A stretch of 6,737 bases of DNA from an uncultured Sulfurimonas sp. (GCA_937914675.1 CALDOC010000523.1:1-6737); one strand, 5' to 3'; counted from the stretch's first letter, positions 1-6,539 are shown. The notes: generated by a model from the letters alone, not told the origin. Program-made: numbers and translations.

Positions 1-1386
1 ATCGACGCGCAAAAGATAGAGGAGAACATCAAAAGCTATAAAATCCCCCGTGGCGCCGCAAGCTCCAAAGAGTTGCTCTTCGACGCCTACGCGGACGGTC
101 TAAAAAGACTTTTGCTCCCATCGATTGAGAGGGAAGTCCAAAGTATCGTAAAAGAAAAAGCGGATTTAAGCGCCATAGGCGTATTTGGAAAAAACCTCAA
201 TCAACTCCTCATGACGCCGCCTGTCACCAAGAGAGCGCTTTTGGGAGTGGATCCCGCGTTCGTGAGCGGATGCAAACTCGCCGTCATCGATGAGAATGGA
301 AACTATTTGGAGTCCGCCGTCATCTACCCAACCGCTCCAAAAAACGACTACCACAACTCTAAAACAAAAGTTTTAGAGCTAACGAACAGGCATAACGTTA
401 CGGGAGTCGCCATAGGCAATGGCACCGCTTCTCGCGAAACGCAAGAGTTTTTCGCTCGCGTGAACAAAGAGGAAAACGCGAAACTCAACTACACCGTCGT
501 CTCCGAAGCCGGAGCGTCCGTATACTCCGCTTCAAAACTCGCGCAAGACGAGTACCCCAAACTCGACGTGACCATAAGGGGAGCCATCTCGATAGCGCAA
601 CGTTTGCGAGACCCCATGGCGACGCTTGTCAAAATAGACCCAAAATCCTTGGGAATTGGGCAGTACCAACATGACGTAAACCAAAAGCTTTTAGAGAAAA
701 AGTTGGGAGACGTCACGCAAGATTTGGTAAATCGCGTGGGCGTCGACGTGAACTCCGCGTCCGCCACGCTACTCTCTCACGTCGCAGGGCTCAGTTTGAA
801 ACTCGCTCAAAACGTCATCGCTTTTAGAGATGAAAACGGGAACTTCAAAACAAAGTCCGAACTTTTAAAAGTAAAAGGCGTGGGCAAAAAAGCCTACGAA
901 CAAGCGGCCGGTTTTATCCGTATCATCAATGGAAAAAGCGTTTTTGACAACAGTGGAATTCATCCCGAGAGTTATGAAGTCGCCAAAAAAATTTCCACTC
1001 TCGATTTGAGCAAAATCGACGCTTCCCAAAAATCCAAAGAGCTAGGAGTGGGGGAACAAACTTTAAAAGACATCATCAAAGAGTTGCAAAAACCGGGATT
1101 TGACCCTAGAGAAGAGTTGCCACCCATCCCGTTTAAAGAGGGAGTAACCGACATAAAAACGCTCAAAGAGGGGAGTTTTGTTTCCGGCATAGTAAGAAAC
1201 ATCACGGATTTTGGCGCCTTTGTCGACATCGGACTCAAAAACGACGGGATGATTCACATCTCAAAAATGAGTTTAAAAAGAGTCGTCCATCCATTGGAGG
1301 CGCTCTCTCTCAACCAGTACCTACCGCAAATAGAAGTCATTGAAGTAGACTTGGAGAAAGGTAAAGTTGGACTTAGTTTAGTCTAA
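1..1386 (+). CDS. tex: Tex family RNA-binding transcription accessory protein, C-terminal part (5' end outside window)
   Basis: The reading frame is open from base 1, so the TTG at 73 is an internal codon and the gene is cut by the window edge; 461 codons are present. Counting from base 1, the central helical region is followed by a YqgF/RNase H-like domain (residues about 82-180, with GVDPAFVSG at 82-90 and the conserved AIGNGTASRET at 137-147 and VSEAGASVYSAS at 167-178). Two helix-hairpin-helix units follow (about 248-308, including KVKGVGKKAYEQA), then an S1 RNA-binding domain (about 391-461, with VRNITDFGAFVDIG and GMIHIS). This domain order is that of Tex/YhgF, a cytoplasmic nucleic-acid-binding protein linked to transcription elongation and RNA turnover. 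Family members are about 700-780 residues, so roughly 240-320 N-terminal residues are missing. The protein stops soon after the S1 domain, without the longer tail of some relatives. Identification is secure; the exact cellular role of Tex is less well defined. Confidence 0.95.
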   Translation: MDAQKIEENIKSYKIPRGAASSKELLFDAYADGLKRLLLPSIEREVQSIVKEKADLSAIGVFGKNLNQLLMTPPVTKRALLGVDPAFVSGCKLAVIDENGNYLESAVIYPTAPKNDYHNSKTKVLELTNRHNVTGVAIGNGTASRETQEFFARVNKEENAKLNYTVVSEAGASVYSASKLAQDEYPKLDVTIRGAISIAQRLRDPMATLVKIDPKSLGIGQYQHDVNQKLLEKKLGDVTQDLVNRVGVDVNSASATLLSHVAGLSLKLAQNVIAFRDENGNFKTKSELLKVKGVGKKAYEQAAGFIRIINGKSVFDNSGIHPESYEVAKKISTLDLSKIDASQKSKELGVGEQTLKDIIKELQKPGFDPREELPPIPFKEGVTDIKTLKEGSFVSGIVRNITDFGAFVDIGLKNDGMIHISKMSLKRVVHPLEALSLNQYLPQIEVIEVDLEKGKVGLSLV

Positions 1387-1400
1387 TAATTATTGAAAAA

Positions 1401-1430
1401 TGGCTATAATTCGCGCAATATATAAGAAGG
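1401..1430 (+). promoter_or_regulatory. Promoter -10 box and Shine-Dalgarno of the GGDEF-protein gene
   Basis: A perfect TATAAT lies at 1405-1410, in the 50-bp gap after tex. No -35 box at proper spacing is seen, which is common in Campylobacterota, where the -10 box carries most of the signal. AAGAAGG at 1424-1430 is a good ribosome binding site six bases before the ATG at 1437. It supports that start over the ATG at 1433, which hits a stop after four codons. Transcription would begin near 1417, giving a leader of about 20 nt. Confidence 0.6.
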
Positions 1431-1436
1431 ATATGG

Positions 1437-2333
1437 ATGGCGTTTAACGTAATACTATTAAATGACGTAGAAAATAGCTTGCAAGAGTTGATTGCTTACT
1501 TTGAGTCAAGTCATGACGTAGAGATCACCGTTATCAGCGCGCTTGACGATTTTCAAATGAACATCGAACAAAAGAAAGTTCATCTTGTTTTGGCAAACTC
1601 GCAATGTCGCAAGCTGGACCCTTTTTCAATATGCCAAAGTCTTCGAGCTTCGCCTAGCCTACGTTTTTTGCCATTTCTCTATTTGACTCAAAAAGATGAC
1701 GCAAAGAGTATAAAAAAAGCGTATGAAATGGGAGTAAACGAATGCATTGGTAGCCCTTTTAGTCTTAATGAACTCTTTATACGAATGAACAGTCATATTT
1801 TAAATTATCAAACGCTAAAAAAGTGTTTATTGCAAAATGAACGACTTGCGATTATCGTCGCCACCGACTCTCTGACTAAAGTATCCAATCGCATGCATCT
1901 TCAAACCATCTTGTTCCAATCCATAAAAGAGTTCGTGCGTTACGACAGAATTTTTTCGATCATCTATTTTCAGATTAGCGACATCAGAAAAATAAACACG
2001 CTTTATGGATTTGCAAAAGGAGACAAGCTGCTCAAGGACGTCGCGCAATCCGTCTCAAAAACCTTACGCGAAAGTGACATCATAGCGAGGATAGGAGGAA
2101 GCGACTTTGTCGTTTTCGCTCCTAAAAGCTCCATAAAAGACGCGGATTTGTTGGTAAAAAAGCTCAACGCGAAACTCCTCTCGGAAAAACATTTGAAATC
2201 ATACAACACCCGAGTTCACTATGGAATCACGCAGGTGAAAAAAGACGACACCGTCGCGACCCTCATCGAACGCGCCAATAAAGCGCTCATTCACAGTATT
2301 GAAAATAGTCAAACTTACAGTTCAGCTTTATAA
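1437..2333 (+). CDS. Degenerate receiver-GGDEF protein, probably catalytically inactive (possible c-di-GMP or GTP sensor)
   Basis: This 298-residue cytoplasmic protein has a response-regulator-like receiver (about 1-125) followed by a GGDEF domain (about 135-298). Both are degenerate. In the receiver the usual acidic pair is N9-D10, the phospho-acceptor Asp is N54, and the conserved Lys before Pro-Phe is S106; only T84 remains, so normal phosphorylation is unlikely. The GGDEF half keeps the DSLTxxxNR entry (144-152), guanine-contacting N187 and D196, R218, and an inhibitory-site RESD motif at 211-214, exactly nine residues before the GG. The signature reads GGSDF (220-224). By alignment to PleD the two metal ligands become Q179 and S222, and the C-terminal Lys/Arg pair also appears lost. 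A diguanylate cyclase reaction is therefore improbable; binding of c-di-GMP or GTP as a signal receptor is an inference. It has its own promoter and Shine-Dalgarno after tex; its partner is not evident from the neighbours. Confidence 0.88.
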   Translation: MAFNVILLNDVENSLQELIAYFESSHDVEITVISALDDFQMNIEQKKVHLVLANSQCRKLDPFSICQSLRASPSLRFLPFLYLTQKDDAKSIKKAYEMGVNECIGSPFSLNELFIRMNSHILNYQTLKKCLLQNERLAIIVATDSLTKVSNRMHLQTILFQSIKEFVRYDRIFSIIYFQISDIRKINTLYGFAKGDKLLKDVAQSVSKTLRESDIIARIGGSDFVVFAPKSSIKDADLLVKKLNAKLLSEKHLKSYNTRVHYGITQVKKDDTVATLIERANKALIHSIENSQTYSSAL

Positions 2334-2358
2334 GCCATTTTATCGCTTAACGTAAATC

Positions 2359-2389
2359 TGATATAATTTCTAAAACGCGCCAAAAAGAG
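2359..2389 (+). promoter_or_regulatory. Extended -10 promoter and weak RBS of the ABC-F gene
   Basis: TGATATAAT at 2359-2367 is a perfect extended -10 element (TGnTATAAT) in the 60-bp gap after the GGDEF-protein gene; no credible -35 box is visible. The expected transcript start is near 2374, giving a leader of about 20 nt. AAAGAG at 2384-2389, four bases before the ATG, is a modest ribosome binding site. Confidence 0.65.
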
Positions 2390-2393
2390 CATC

Positions 2394-4226
2394 ATGATAC
2401 AATTAACGAACATATATAAAAATTTCGCCTCTCAAGAGCTGTTTGAGGATCTCAGCTTAAAACTAAACGCCGGCACTCGCGTTGGTTTGGTTGGTAGAAA
2501 CGGTAGCGGGAAATCCACCCTGTTTAAAATCATTTTGGGGGAAGAGAGCGCCGATAGTGGCGAAGTCGTCATACCTAAAAACTACAAGATGGGAACGCTC
2601 AAACAACATCTCACCTTTAGTGAAAGCACTCTTAGGGAAGAGGCTACTCTCGCCCTTACGGATGAGATGAAGTATGACGTTTACAGAGTTGAGAAGATTC
2701 TTTTTGGATTGGGTTTTACCGCGCAGGATTTAGAAAAAGACCCTCTCTCTTTCTCCGGTGGTTATCAGATACGCATCAACCTCGCGAAACTGCTCGTGAC
2801 AGAGCCAAATCTACTTTTACTCGATGAACCTACCAACTACCTAGACATCGTCTCTCTTAGATGGCTGAAGAACTTTTTAAGGGCCTTTGAGGGCGAAGTG
2901 ATACTCATCACGCACAACCGCGACTTTATGGACAGCGTTTGCACTCACACCATGGGTCTCGTTCGCAAGCAAATCAGCGTCATTCAAGGGGACACGCGCA
3001 AGTTTTACGAACAGTTAGGCGCCAATGACGAACTCTATCTAAAGCAAAAAATCGCGCAAGACAAAAAGGTTAAAGAGCTTGAAGAGTTCATCGCCAAAAA
3101 CAAAGCCCGCGCGTCGACGGCCGCTCTAGCCCAATCAAAGGTGAAACAACTCGAAAAAATGGATAGGATGAGCACGTTGGCTTTCGACAACGCCCTATCC
3201 TTCGAGTTTAACTTCAAAGAGACGCCGGCCAAGGTGATGCTCGAGGTGAACGACCTTAGTTTTGGGTACTCTCCGGAGAACTTGCTCTTTAAAGATATAG
3301 GTTTCAGCGTCCAAAGAGGCGAGTGCGTCGGCATCATCGGCAAGAATGGCAAAGGCAAATCAACGCTGCTCAACGTCATGGCGAGCGAGCTAAAAAGCTT
3401 AAGCGGAGAAGTCAGCTCCCACCCATCCATAGAGTTCGCCCATTTTGGCCAGACGAACATAGCGAGACTCCACCCCGAAGCCACCGTTACCGAGGAGATA
3501 CACTCCGCGAACGCCAAACTCCCCACCCAAGCGATAAGAAGCATCGCGGGGGCGATGATGTTTAGCGGCGACAGCGCCGACAAAAAGGTCTCATTGCTTT
3601 CAGGCGGAGAAAAAAGTCGCGTCATGTTGGGGCAGATTTTGGCTCGCCACGTCAACTTGCTTTTTCTCGACGAACCCACGAACCACCTCGACATGCAAAG
3701 CATCGAAGCGTTGACGGAGGCGATAATAAACTTTGACGGCGCGGTCGTGATCGTCACTCACTCCGAAGAGATGCTTCGTCGCGTTTGCGATAGGCTAATC
3801 GTCTTTTCAAAAGACGGGGCGGAGTATTTTGACGGCGGATACGATCTATTTTTAGAAAAGATTGGTTGGGAAGAAGAGGAATCGGAAGCAAAAATCAAAG
3901 TCGCGCCAAAATCAAACAACAAAGACAACAAGAAACAAAAAGCCCAACTCGTCAGAGAACGCAACAAAATCACTTCGCCTCTAAAGAAAAAAGTGGATAA
4001 ACTTGAAGTGAAAATCATGGAGCTTGAAGAGTTGTTGCAAACGCGTCATGAAGAGCTGATAAAAGCCTCAAACTCTGGAGATAGCGCTTCTCTCATGGAA
4101 CTCTCAAAACTTGTTTCACAAGAAGAGAATCAAGTTGAAGAGTTGTTTGAAGCGTTGGAAGTCGCGCAAACCGAGCTTGACGAAATAAATGAAAGTTATG
4201 AATTAAAGCTAGAAAATCTCAATTGA
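2394..4226 (+). CDS. ABC-F family ATPase, YheS-like ribosome-associated protein
   Basis: This 610-residue soluble protein has two ABC ATPase domains in tandem and no membrane segment, which defines the ABC-F family acting on the ribosome rather than in transport. Domain 1 has Walker A GRNGSGKST (34-42), signature SGGYQ (121-125), Walker B with DEPTNYLD (144-151) and switch His H174. Domain 2 has GKNGKGKST (316-324), LSGGE (402-406), DEPTNHLD (426-433) and H456. Catalytic glutamates are E145 and E427, so both sites look functional. The linker between the domains (about 201-281, with KARASTAALAQSKVKQLEKM) is the part that in this family contacts P-site tRNA. A lysine- and glutamate-rich C-terminal coiled coil (about 513-610) follows. 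The linker and coiled coil most resemble E. coli YheS as I remember it, with Uup as the alternative; the domain linkage is not that of antibiotic-resistance ABC-Fs I know. It has its own promoter and converges on thiD2. Confidence 0.94.
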   Translation: MIQLTNIYKNFASQELFEDLSLKLNAGTRVGLVGRNGSGKSTLFKIILGEESADSGEVVIPKNYKMGTLKQHLTFSESTLREEATLALTDEMKYDVYRVEKILFGLGFTAQDLEKDPLSFSGGYQIRINLAKLLVTEPNLLLLDEPTNYLDIVSLRWLKNFLRAFEGEVILITHNRDFMDSVCTHTMGLVRKQISVIQGDTRKFYEQLGANDELYLKQKIAQDKKVKELEEFIAKNKARASTAALAQSKVKQLEKMDRMSTLAFDNALSFEFNFKETPAKVMLEVNDLSFGYSPENLLFKDIGFSVQRGECVGIIGKNGKGKSTLLNVMASELKSLSGEVSSHPSIEFAHFGQTNIARLHPEATVTEEIHSANAKLPTQAIRSIAGAMMFSGDSADKKVSLLSGGEKSRVMLGQILARHVNLLFLDEPTNHLDMQSIEALTEAIINFDGAVVIVTHSEEMLRRVCDRLIVFSKDGAEYFDGGYDLFLEKIGWEEEESEAKIKVAPKSNNKDNKKQKAQLVRERNKITSPLKKKVDKLEVKIMELEELLQTRHEELIKASNSGDSASLMELSKLVSQEENQVEELFEALEVAQTELDEINESYELKLENLN

Positions 4227-4229
4227 TTA

Positions 4230-4643
4230 TCAGCTTTTTTGGGCGAGGATAATCTCTTTTTCAAGGTTGTAGAGTTCGTATCGAATCTGCTTAAAATTTT
4301 CACTATACTCTACGCTGTGAAGCTTGAAAAGCTCTTCCAAGACCCGCGACGACTCTTGCGCTCGCTTAAAGTTTGCCGCAATTATACTTGTGACGTCGGT
4401 TCTGTTGAGTTCGCTTTTTGTCGAACTCCTTAGAACGTCGTTGACGCTGTCGCGGTAGAGAAGCAACTCTTTGTATTCTTCGATTCTAGCTTTATGTCTT
4501 AGCGCTTTGAGTTTTAGTGAAAGGGTTTTGTCGTTGTCGCGGTATCTCTGGATGTCTTCTACGACGCGAACGCCCTCTTTGAGGCGATTGAGGTTGGCGT
4601 CTATCACCCGATAAAGTTCGGGTGATAGCGAGTTAGTCGTCAC
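4230..4643 (-). CDS. thiD2: ThiD2-like thiamine biosynthesis protein (stand-alone form of the ThiE-associated N-terminal domain)
   Basis: This all-helical protein of about 137 residues carries the hallmarks of the ThiD2 family (often annotated thiamine-phosphate pyrophosphorylase): YRVIDANLNRLKEGVRVVED near the N-terminus, KALRH, LYRDSVNDV and a second related block AANFKRAQESSRVLEEL. The family is frequently fused to the N-terminus of ThiE and is described as a monofunctional hydroxymethylpyrimidine-phosphate kinase. Here no ThiE domain follows, so thiE must lie elsewhere. There is no ATG start. In-frame choices are TTG 4658, TTG 4649, GTG 4643 and GTG 4607. I prefer GTG 4643 because it leaves a few residues before the conserved block, as in relatives, and overlaps the upstream gene by only 11 nt. 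No Shine-Dalgarno precedes any of them, which suggests translation coupled to the BAX inhibitor-1 gene. A strong hairpin covers codons just after the start. Family is fairly sure; the start is not. Confidence 0.85.
   Translation of the reverse strand: MTTNSLSPELYRVIDANLNRLKEGVRVVEDIQRYRDNDKTLSLKLKALRHKARIEEYKELLLYRDSVNDVLRSSTKSELNRTDVTSIIAANFKRAQESSRVLEELFKLHSVEYSENFKQIRYELYNLEKEIILAQKS
4601..4628 (-). promoter_or_regulatory. Perfect 11-bp inverted repeat (RNA hairpin) at the BAX inhibitor-1/thiD2 junction
   Basis: CTATCACCCGA (4601-4611) and TCGGGTGATAG (4618-4628) are exact reverse complements separated by the six bases TAAAGT. On the - strand transcript the stem begins four bases after the stop codon of the BAX inhibitor-1 gene and lies wholly within the first codons of thiD2. 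No T-tract follows on the - strand, so it is not a standard intrinsic terminator. It could stabilise the upstream mRNA end or govern thiD2 translation; either role is an inference. Confidence 0.6.
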
Positions 4644-5331
4644 TGCCAAAGATGCCAAACAGTTGCAGCAAGGCCGTGAAGATGTTTAAAAAGTCTAAGT
4701 AAAGCGCTATCGCTCCGTCGATTGGAGTTTCATAAGCGCCTTTCATGATGTTTTGAGTGTCATAGATGACCAAAACGCTAAACAAAAGAACGACCGCTCC
4801 AGATATGATGACGTGAATCATCGGGTTACCAAGGAAAATGTTAAGAATGGAGAAGCCAATGATTACAAAAAGCGCAATCATAAGCGGTTTTCCATAAGTC
4901 GTAAAATCCTTAGTGGTTTTTATGGCGTAAAAGCTCATAGCTCCAAAAACAACCGACGTCATGGCGAAGGCGTTGCCAATGATGGAAGCCCCTCCGCTCA
5001 TGCCTAAAGTATGAGAAAGCAACGGAGCTAGCATAAGTCCCGTCATAAAAACAAAACCAAACATCACCATCAAGTTTATACCCGGCTTTCTCTTAACAAA
5101 TTGCAATCCGATTAAAAGTCCAATTTCTAAAGCGAAAAATGGCCAAAAATAAGCTGCAATCGTTCCAGCCATAGGAACGCCAACATAAGCGCCAACGGCG
5201 CCAGCCATCATAGAGGCGGCAAACAATTTATAAGTCTCTTTAACGAAAGATATTATTTGTGAGTCGTCACGACTTTGCGTTTCATACGCGTAAGAGTTGC
5301 CTCTTGCGTAATCACGATCATATAATCCCAT
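4633..5331 (-). CDS. BAX inhibitor-1/YccA family multi-pass inner-membrane protein
   Basis: This 232-residue protein has a charged hydrophilic N-terminus (1-33) and then about seven hydrophobic segments (approximately 35-52, 59-78, 85-106, 115-137, 148-168, 171-190 and a last one at 205-228), the fold size of the BI-1/YccA/YetJ family. The family signature is clear: VIYDTQNIMKG (188-198) and ALYLDFLNIFTALLQLFG (209-226). D191 and D213 fit the aspartate pair that forms the pH-sensitive gate in Bacillus YetJ, so a calcium- or proton-linked leak channel in the inner membrane is possible, but transport in this clade is unproven; YccA relatives instead interact with FtsH. The start at 5331 is well supported by AAGGAG six bases upstream. 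It follows lpxR on the same strand after 107 bp, with its own promoter, and its 3' end overlaps thiD2. Confidence 0.93.
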   Translation of the reverse strand: MGLYDRDYARGNSYAYETQSRDDSQIISFVKETYKLFAASMMAGAVGAYVGVPMAGTIAAYFWPFFALEIGLLIGLQFVKRKPGINLMVMFGFVFMTGLMLAPLLSHTLGMSGGASIIGNAFAMTSVVFGAMSFYAIKTTKDFTTYGKPLMIALFVIIGFSILNIFLGNPMIHVIISGAVVLLFSVLVIYDTQNIMKGAYETPIDGAIALYLDFLNIFTALLQLFGIFGSDD

Positions 5332-5337
5332 ATTTTT

Positions 5338-5343
5338 CTCCTT
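5338..5343 (-). promoter_or_regulatory. Strong Shine-Dalgarno of the BAX inhibitor-1 gene
   Basis: On the - strand this reads AAGGAG, six bases before the ATG at 5331, within an A-rich stretch. It is the best ribosome binding site in the window and fixes the start of the gene. Confidence 0.8.
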
Positions 5344-5346
5344 TTT

Positions 5347-5363
5347 GTACCTCTATAAGGTAC
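5347..5363. promoter_or_regulatory. Perfect 6-5-6 inverted repeat in the leader of the BAX inhibitor-1 gene
   Basis: GTACCT (5347-5352) and AGGTAC (5358-5363) are exact reverse complements around CTATA. The element lies between the predicted promoter and the Shine-Dalgarno, only three bases upstream of the latter. It has the size of an operator for a dimeric regulator and could equally form a small hairpin next to the ribosome binding site. No regulator is recognised. Confidence 0.45.
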
Positions 5364-5378
5364 TATTGCATATAGAAT

Positions 5379-5407
5379 GTTATATTTAAAGAGTTAATAC
5401 ATAGCAA
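5379..5407 (-). promoter_or_regulatory. Candidate sigma-70 type promoter of the BAX inhibitor-1 gene
   Basis: On the - strand TTGCTA (5402-5407, four of six matches to TTGACA) and TATAAC (5379-5384, five of six matches to TATAAT) are separated by exactly 17 bp. Transcription would start near 5372, just upstream of the inverted repeat at 5347-5363. This argues that the gene is expressed independently of lpxR, although read-through is possible because no terminator is seen after lpxR. Confidence 0.45.
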
Positions 5408-5438
5408 CCAATAACGCATTTCATAGCTAACGTAAGCT

Positions 5439-6443
5439 TTAATACAAATATGAAAACAAAATAGTTCCATAATTGTGTCCCGATGATTCCTCTTTAAAGT
5501 GTTTGCTCGTAGCCGTGTTTATATAGTCAAACACAAAGTGTTTGTACCTTGCGGTGAACCCGTATGAGCCATACGCTATGAAATTTTCCTTTTCAACCCA
5601 ATGACTGCCATTAAAGGTGTTGCCGTCTAAAAATACGTTATGCGCTATCGCTTGGCCCGACGCGGAAAAGTTAAACGTAAAACTCCATGGTTCATGTTTT
5701 GAGCATAAATTATTTGAACGAGTGGGAATGCCATTTTCACCCCCGATATCAATAGGGGATGAGCCAAAATCCACAATTGGATTCCAACCAAAGCGCATAA
5801 TCGCGCCACTATTCACATCCGTCGTCACATTTCCTAAACTTGCCGAAACAAATGGAATAATATTGCTCTCAAGTCCTAAAAACATATGGGGAGTGTATCT
5901 CCATTTATGCTGGTACATAAGATTTACGCCAAGCTCGTTACGTAATTGATTGTCCCATCCCATGGGAGCGTCGTTGCCTATTATCCTATGAATCACTTTT
6001 TGGGTCGCTTCTCCACCAGACAATTTTCCAACTACGCCAACTTGCACGACAAAGGAGTGAAGCTCTATTTGTGAGCTCTCATGCAAACCGACTTCGAGAT
6101 AAAGCCAGCCCGCGTAAGGTCTATCATCCAATATCACTTCAGAGACGTTTAAATCATTTGGAGTGTAAATTTGTAAAGAGAGCCCAATGGATACGAAATG
6201 TATTTTATTCGCGTCAGCAATGAAAGGCAGTTTTTCTACATCGGAAGCAGGCGCGAAATAGACGTTTGAGAGTTTCCAACCTGCGCTATATTGACTATCG
6301 GTTTGCGAAAAAACGTCATTCTCAAAGTAAAAGTTTGAACGCTCCAATCGCCAAGGAGTATCTAAAGCAGCACTCGACAATTCAGAGGAGTTGGCATGAA
6401 CAAAAAAACCTATAAACAAGATAATAAGAGTGATAAATTTCAT
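5439..6443 (-). CDS. lpxR: LpxR family lipid A 3'-O-deacylase, outer-membrane beta-barrel
   Basis: This 334-residue protein has a signal peptide (about 1-17: MKF followed by hydrophobic residues and a likely cut after VHA; no lipobox Cys). Its mature part is rich in alternating hydrophobic/aromatic strands and ends in FSYLY, a typical outer-membrane barrel C-terminus. Conserved LpxR (DUF2219) motifs are present: FENDVFSQTDSQYSAGW (40-56), DDRPYAGWLY (106-115), and the block GGEATQKVIHRIIG...GWDNQLRNE (143-170). N42, D43 and H152 fit active-site residues of Salmonella LpxR by motif position; I could not align them formally. The enzyme removes 3' acyl chains from lipid A at the cell surface, altering envelope properties; Helicobacter pylori has a homologue. 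Length agrees with the family (about 320-340), so the gene appears intact. The ATG at 6443 has only a weak upstream AAAGA, and no clear promoter was found. C247 is an unusual residue for an exported barrel. Confidence 0.87.
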   Translation of the reverse strand: MKFITLIILFIGFFVHANSSELSSAALDTPWRLERSNFYFENDVFSQTDSQYSAGWKLSNVYFAPASDVEKLPFIADANKIHFVSIGLSLQIYTPNDLNVSEVILDDRPYAGWLYLEVGLHESSQIELHSFVVQVGVVGKLSGGEATQKVIHRIIGNDAPMGWDNQLRNELGVNLMYQHKWRYTPHMFLGLESNIIPFVSASLGNVTTDVNSGAIMRFGWNPIVDFGSSPIDIGGENGIPTRSNNLCSKHEPWSFTFNFSASGQAIAHNVFLDGNTFNGSHWVEKENFIAYGSYGFTARYKHFVFDYINTATSKHFKEESSGHNYGTILFSYLY

Positions 6444-6539
6444 TCTTTAGTTTACAGTAGCTTTCTTGAAACATCTGTTAATTTAAAATACTTCCCCTTA
6501 ATTTACATAGGAATACAAAATATTTCAGGACATGATTAC
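6444..6539. other. AT-rich non-coding spacer between lpxR and the CRISPR array
   Basis: No open reading frame of note fits here. It must contain the lpxR promoter on the - strand, but only weak candidates (for example TATTTT-like stretches around 6483-6490) are visible. It could also be the array trailer, or less likely its leader. Stepping one further 66-bp period to the left gives no recognisable repeat at 6474-6503. Confidence 0.4.

Noticed and set aside
1393..1398. TTGAAA resembling a -35 box before the GGDEF-protein gene
   Set aside because: It is only six bases from the TATAAT at 1405-1410, far short of the 16-18 bp needed.
1433..1447. ATG at 1433 as an alternative start
   Set aside because: It reaches a TAA after four codons (ATG GAT GGC GTT); the ATG at 1437 opens the receiver domain and has better Shine-Dalgarno spacing.
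3035..3757. Long open frame of 240 codons on the - strand inside the ABC-F gene
   Set aside because: It is fully antisense to a clearly conserved ABC-F gene, has no recognisable domain and no ribosome binding site, and its composition is what an antisense shadow of that gene would give.
4205..4237. AAAGCT...AGCTTT inverted repeat followed by a T-run, as a possible terminator of the ABC-F gene
   Set aside because: The stem is only six AT-rich pairs with a 21-base loop containing the stop codon; too weak to call a terminator.
5425..5438. AGCTAACGTAAGCT imperfect palindrome directly after the lpxR stop codon
   Set aside because: Only four pairs form before mismatches and no T-tract follows on the - strand, so neither a terminator nor an operator can be supported.
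6474..6503. A further, very degenerate CRISPR repeat one period to the left
   Set aside because: Comparison with the repeat gives only scattered matches, no better than expected in AT-rich DNA.
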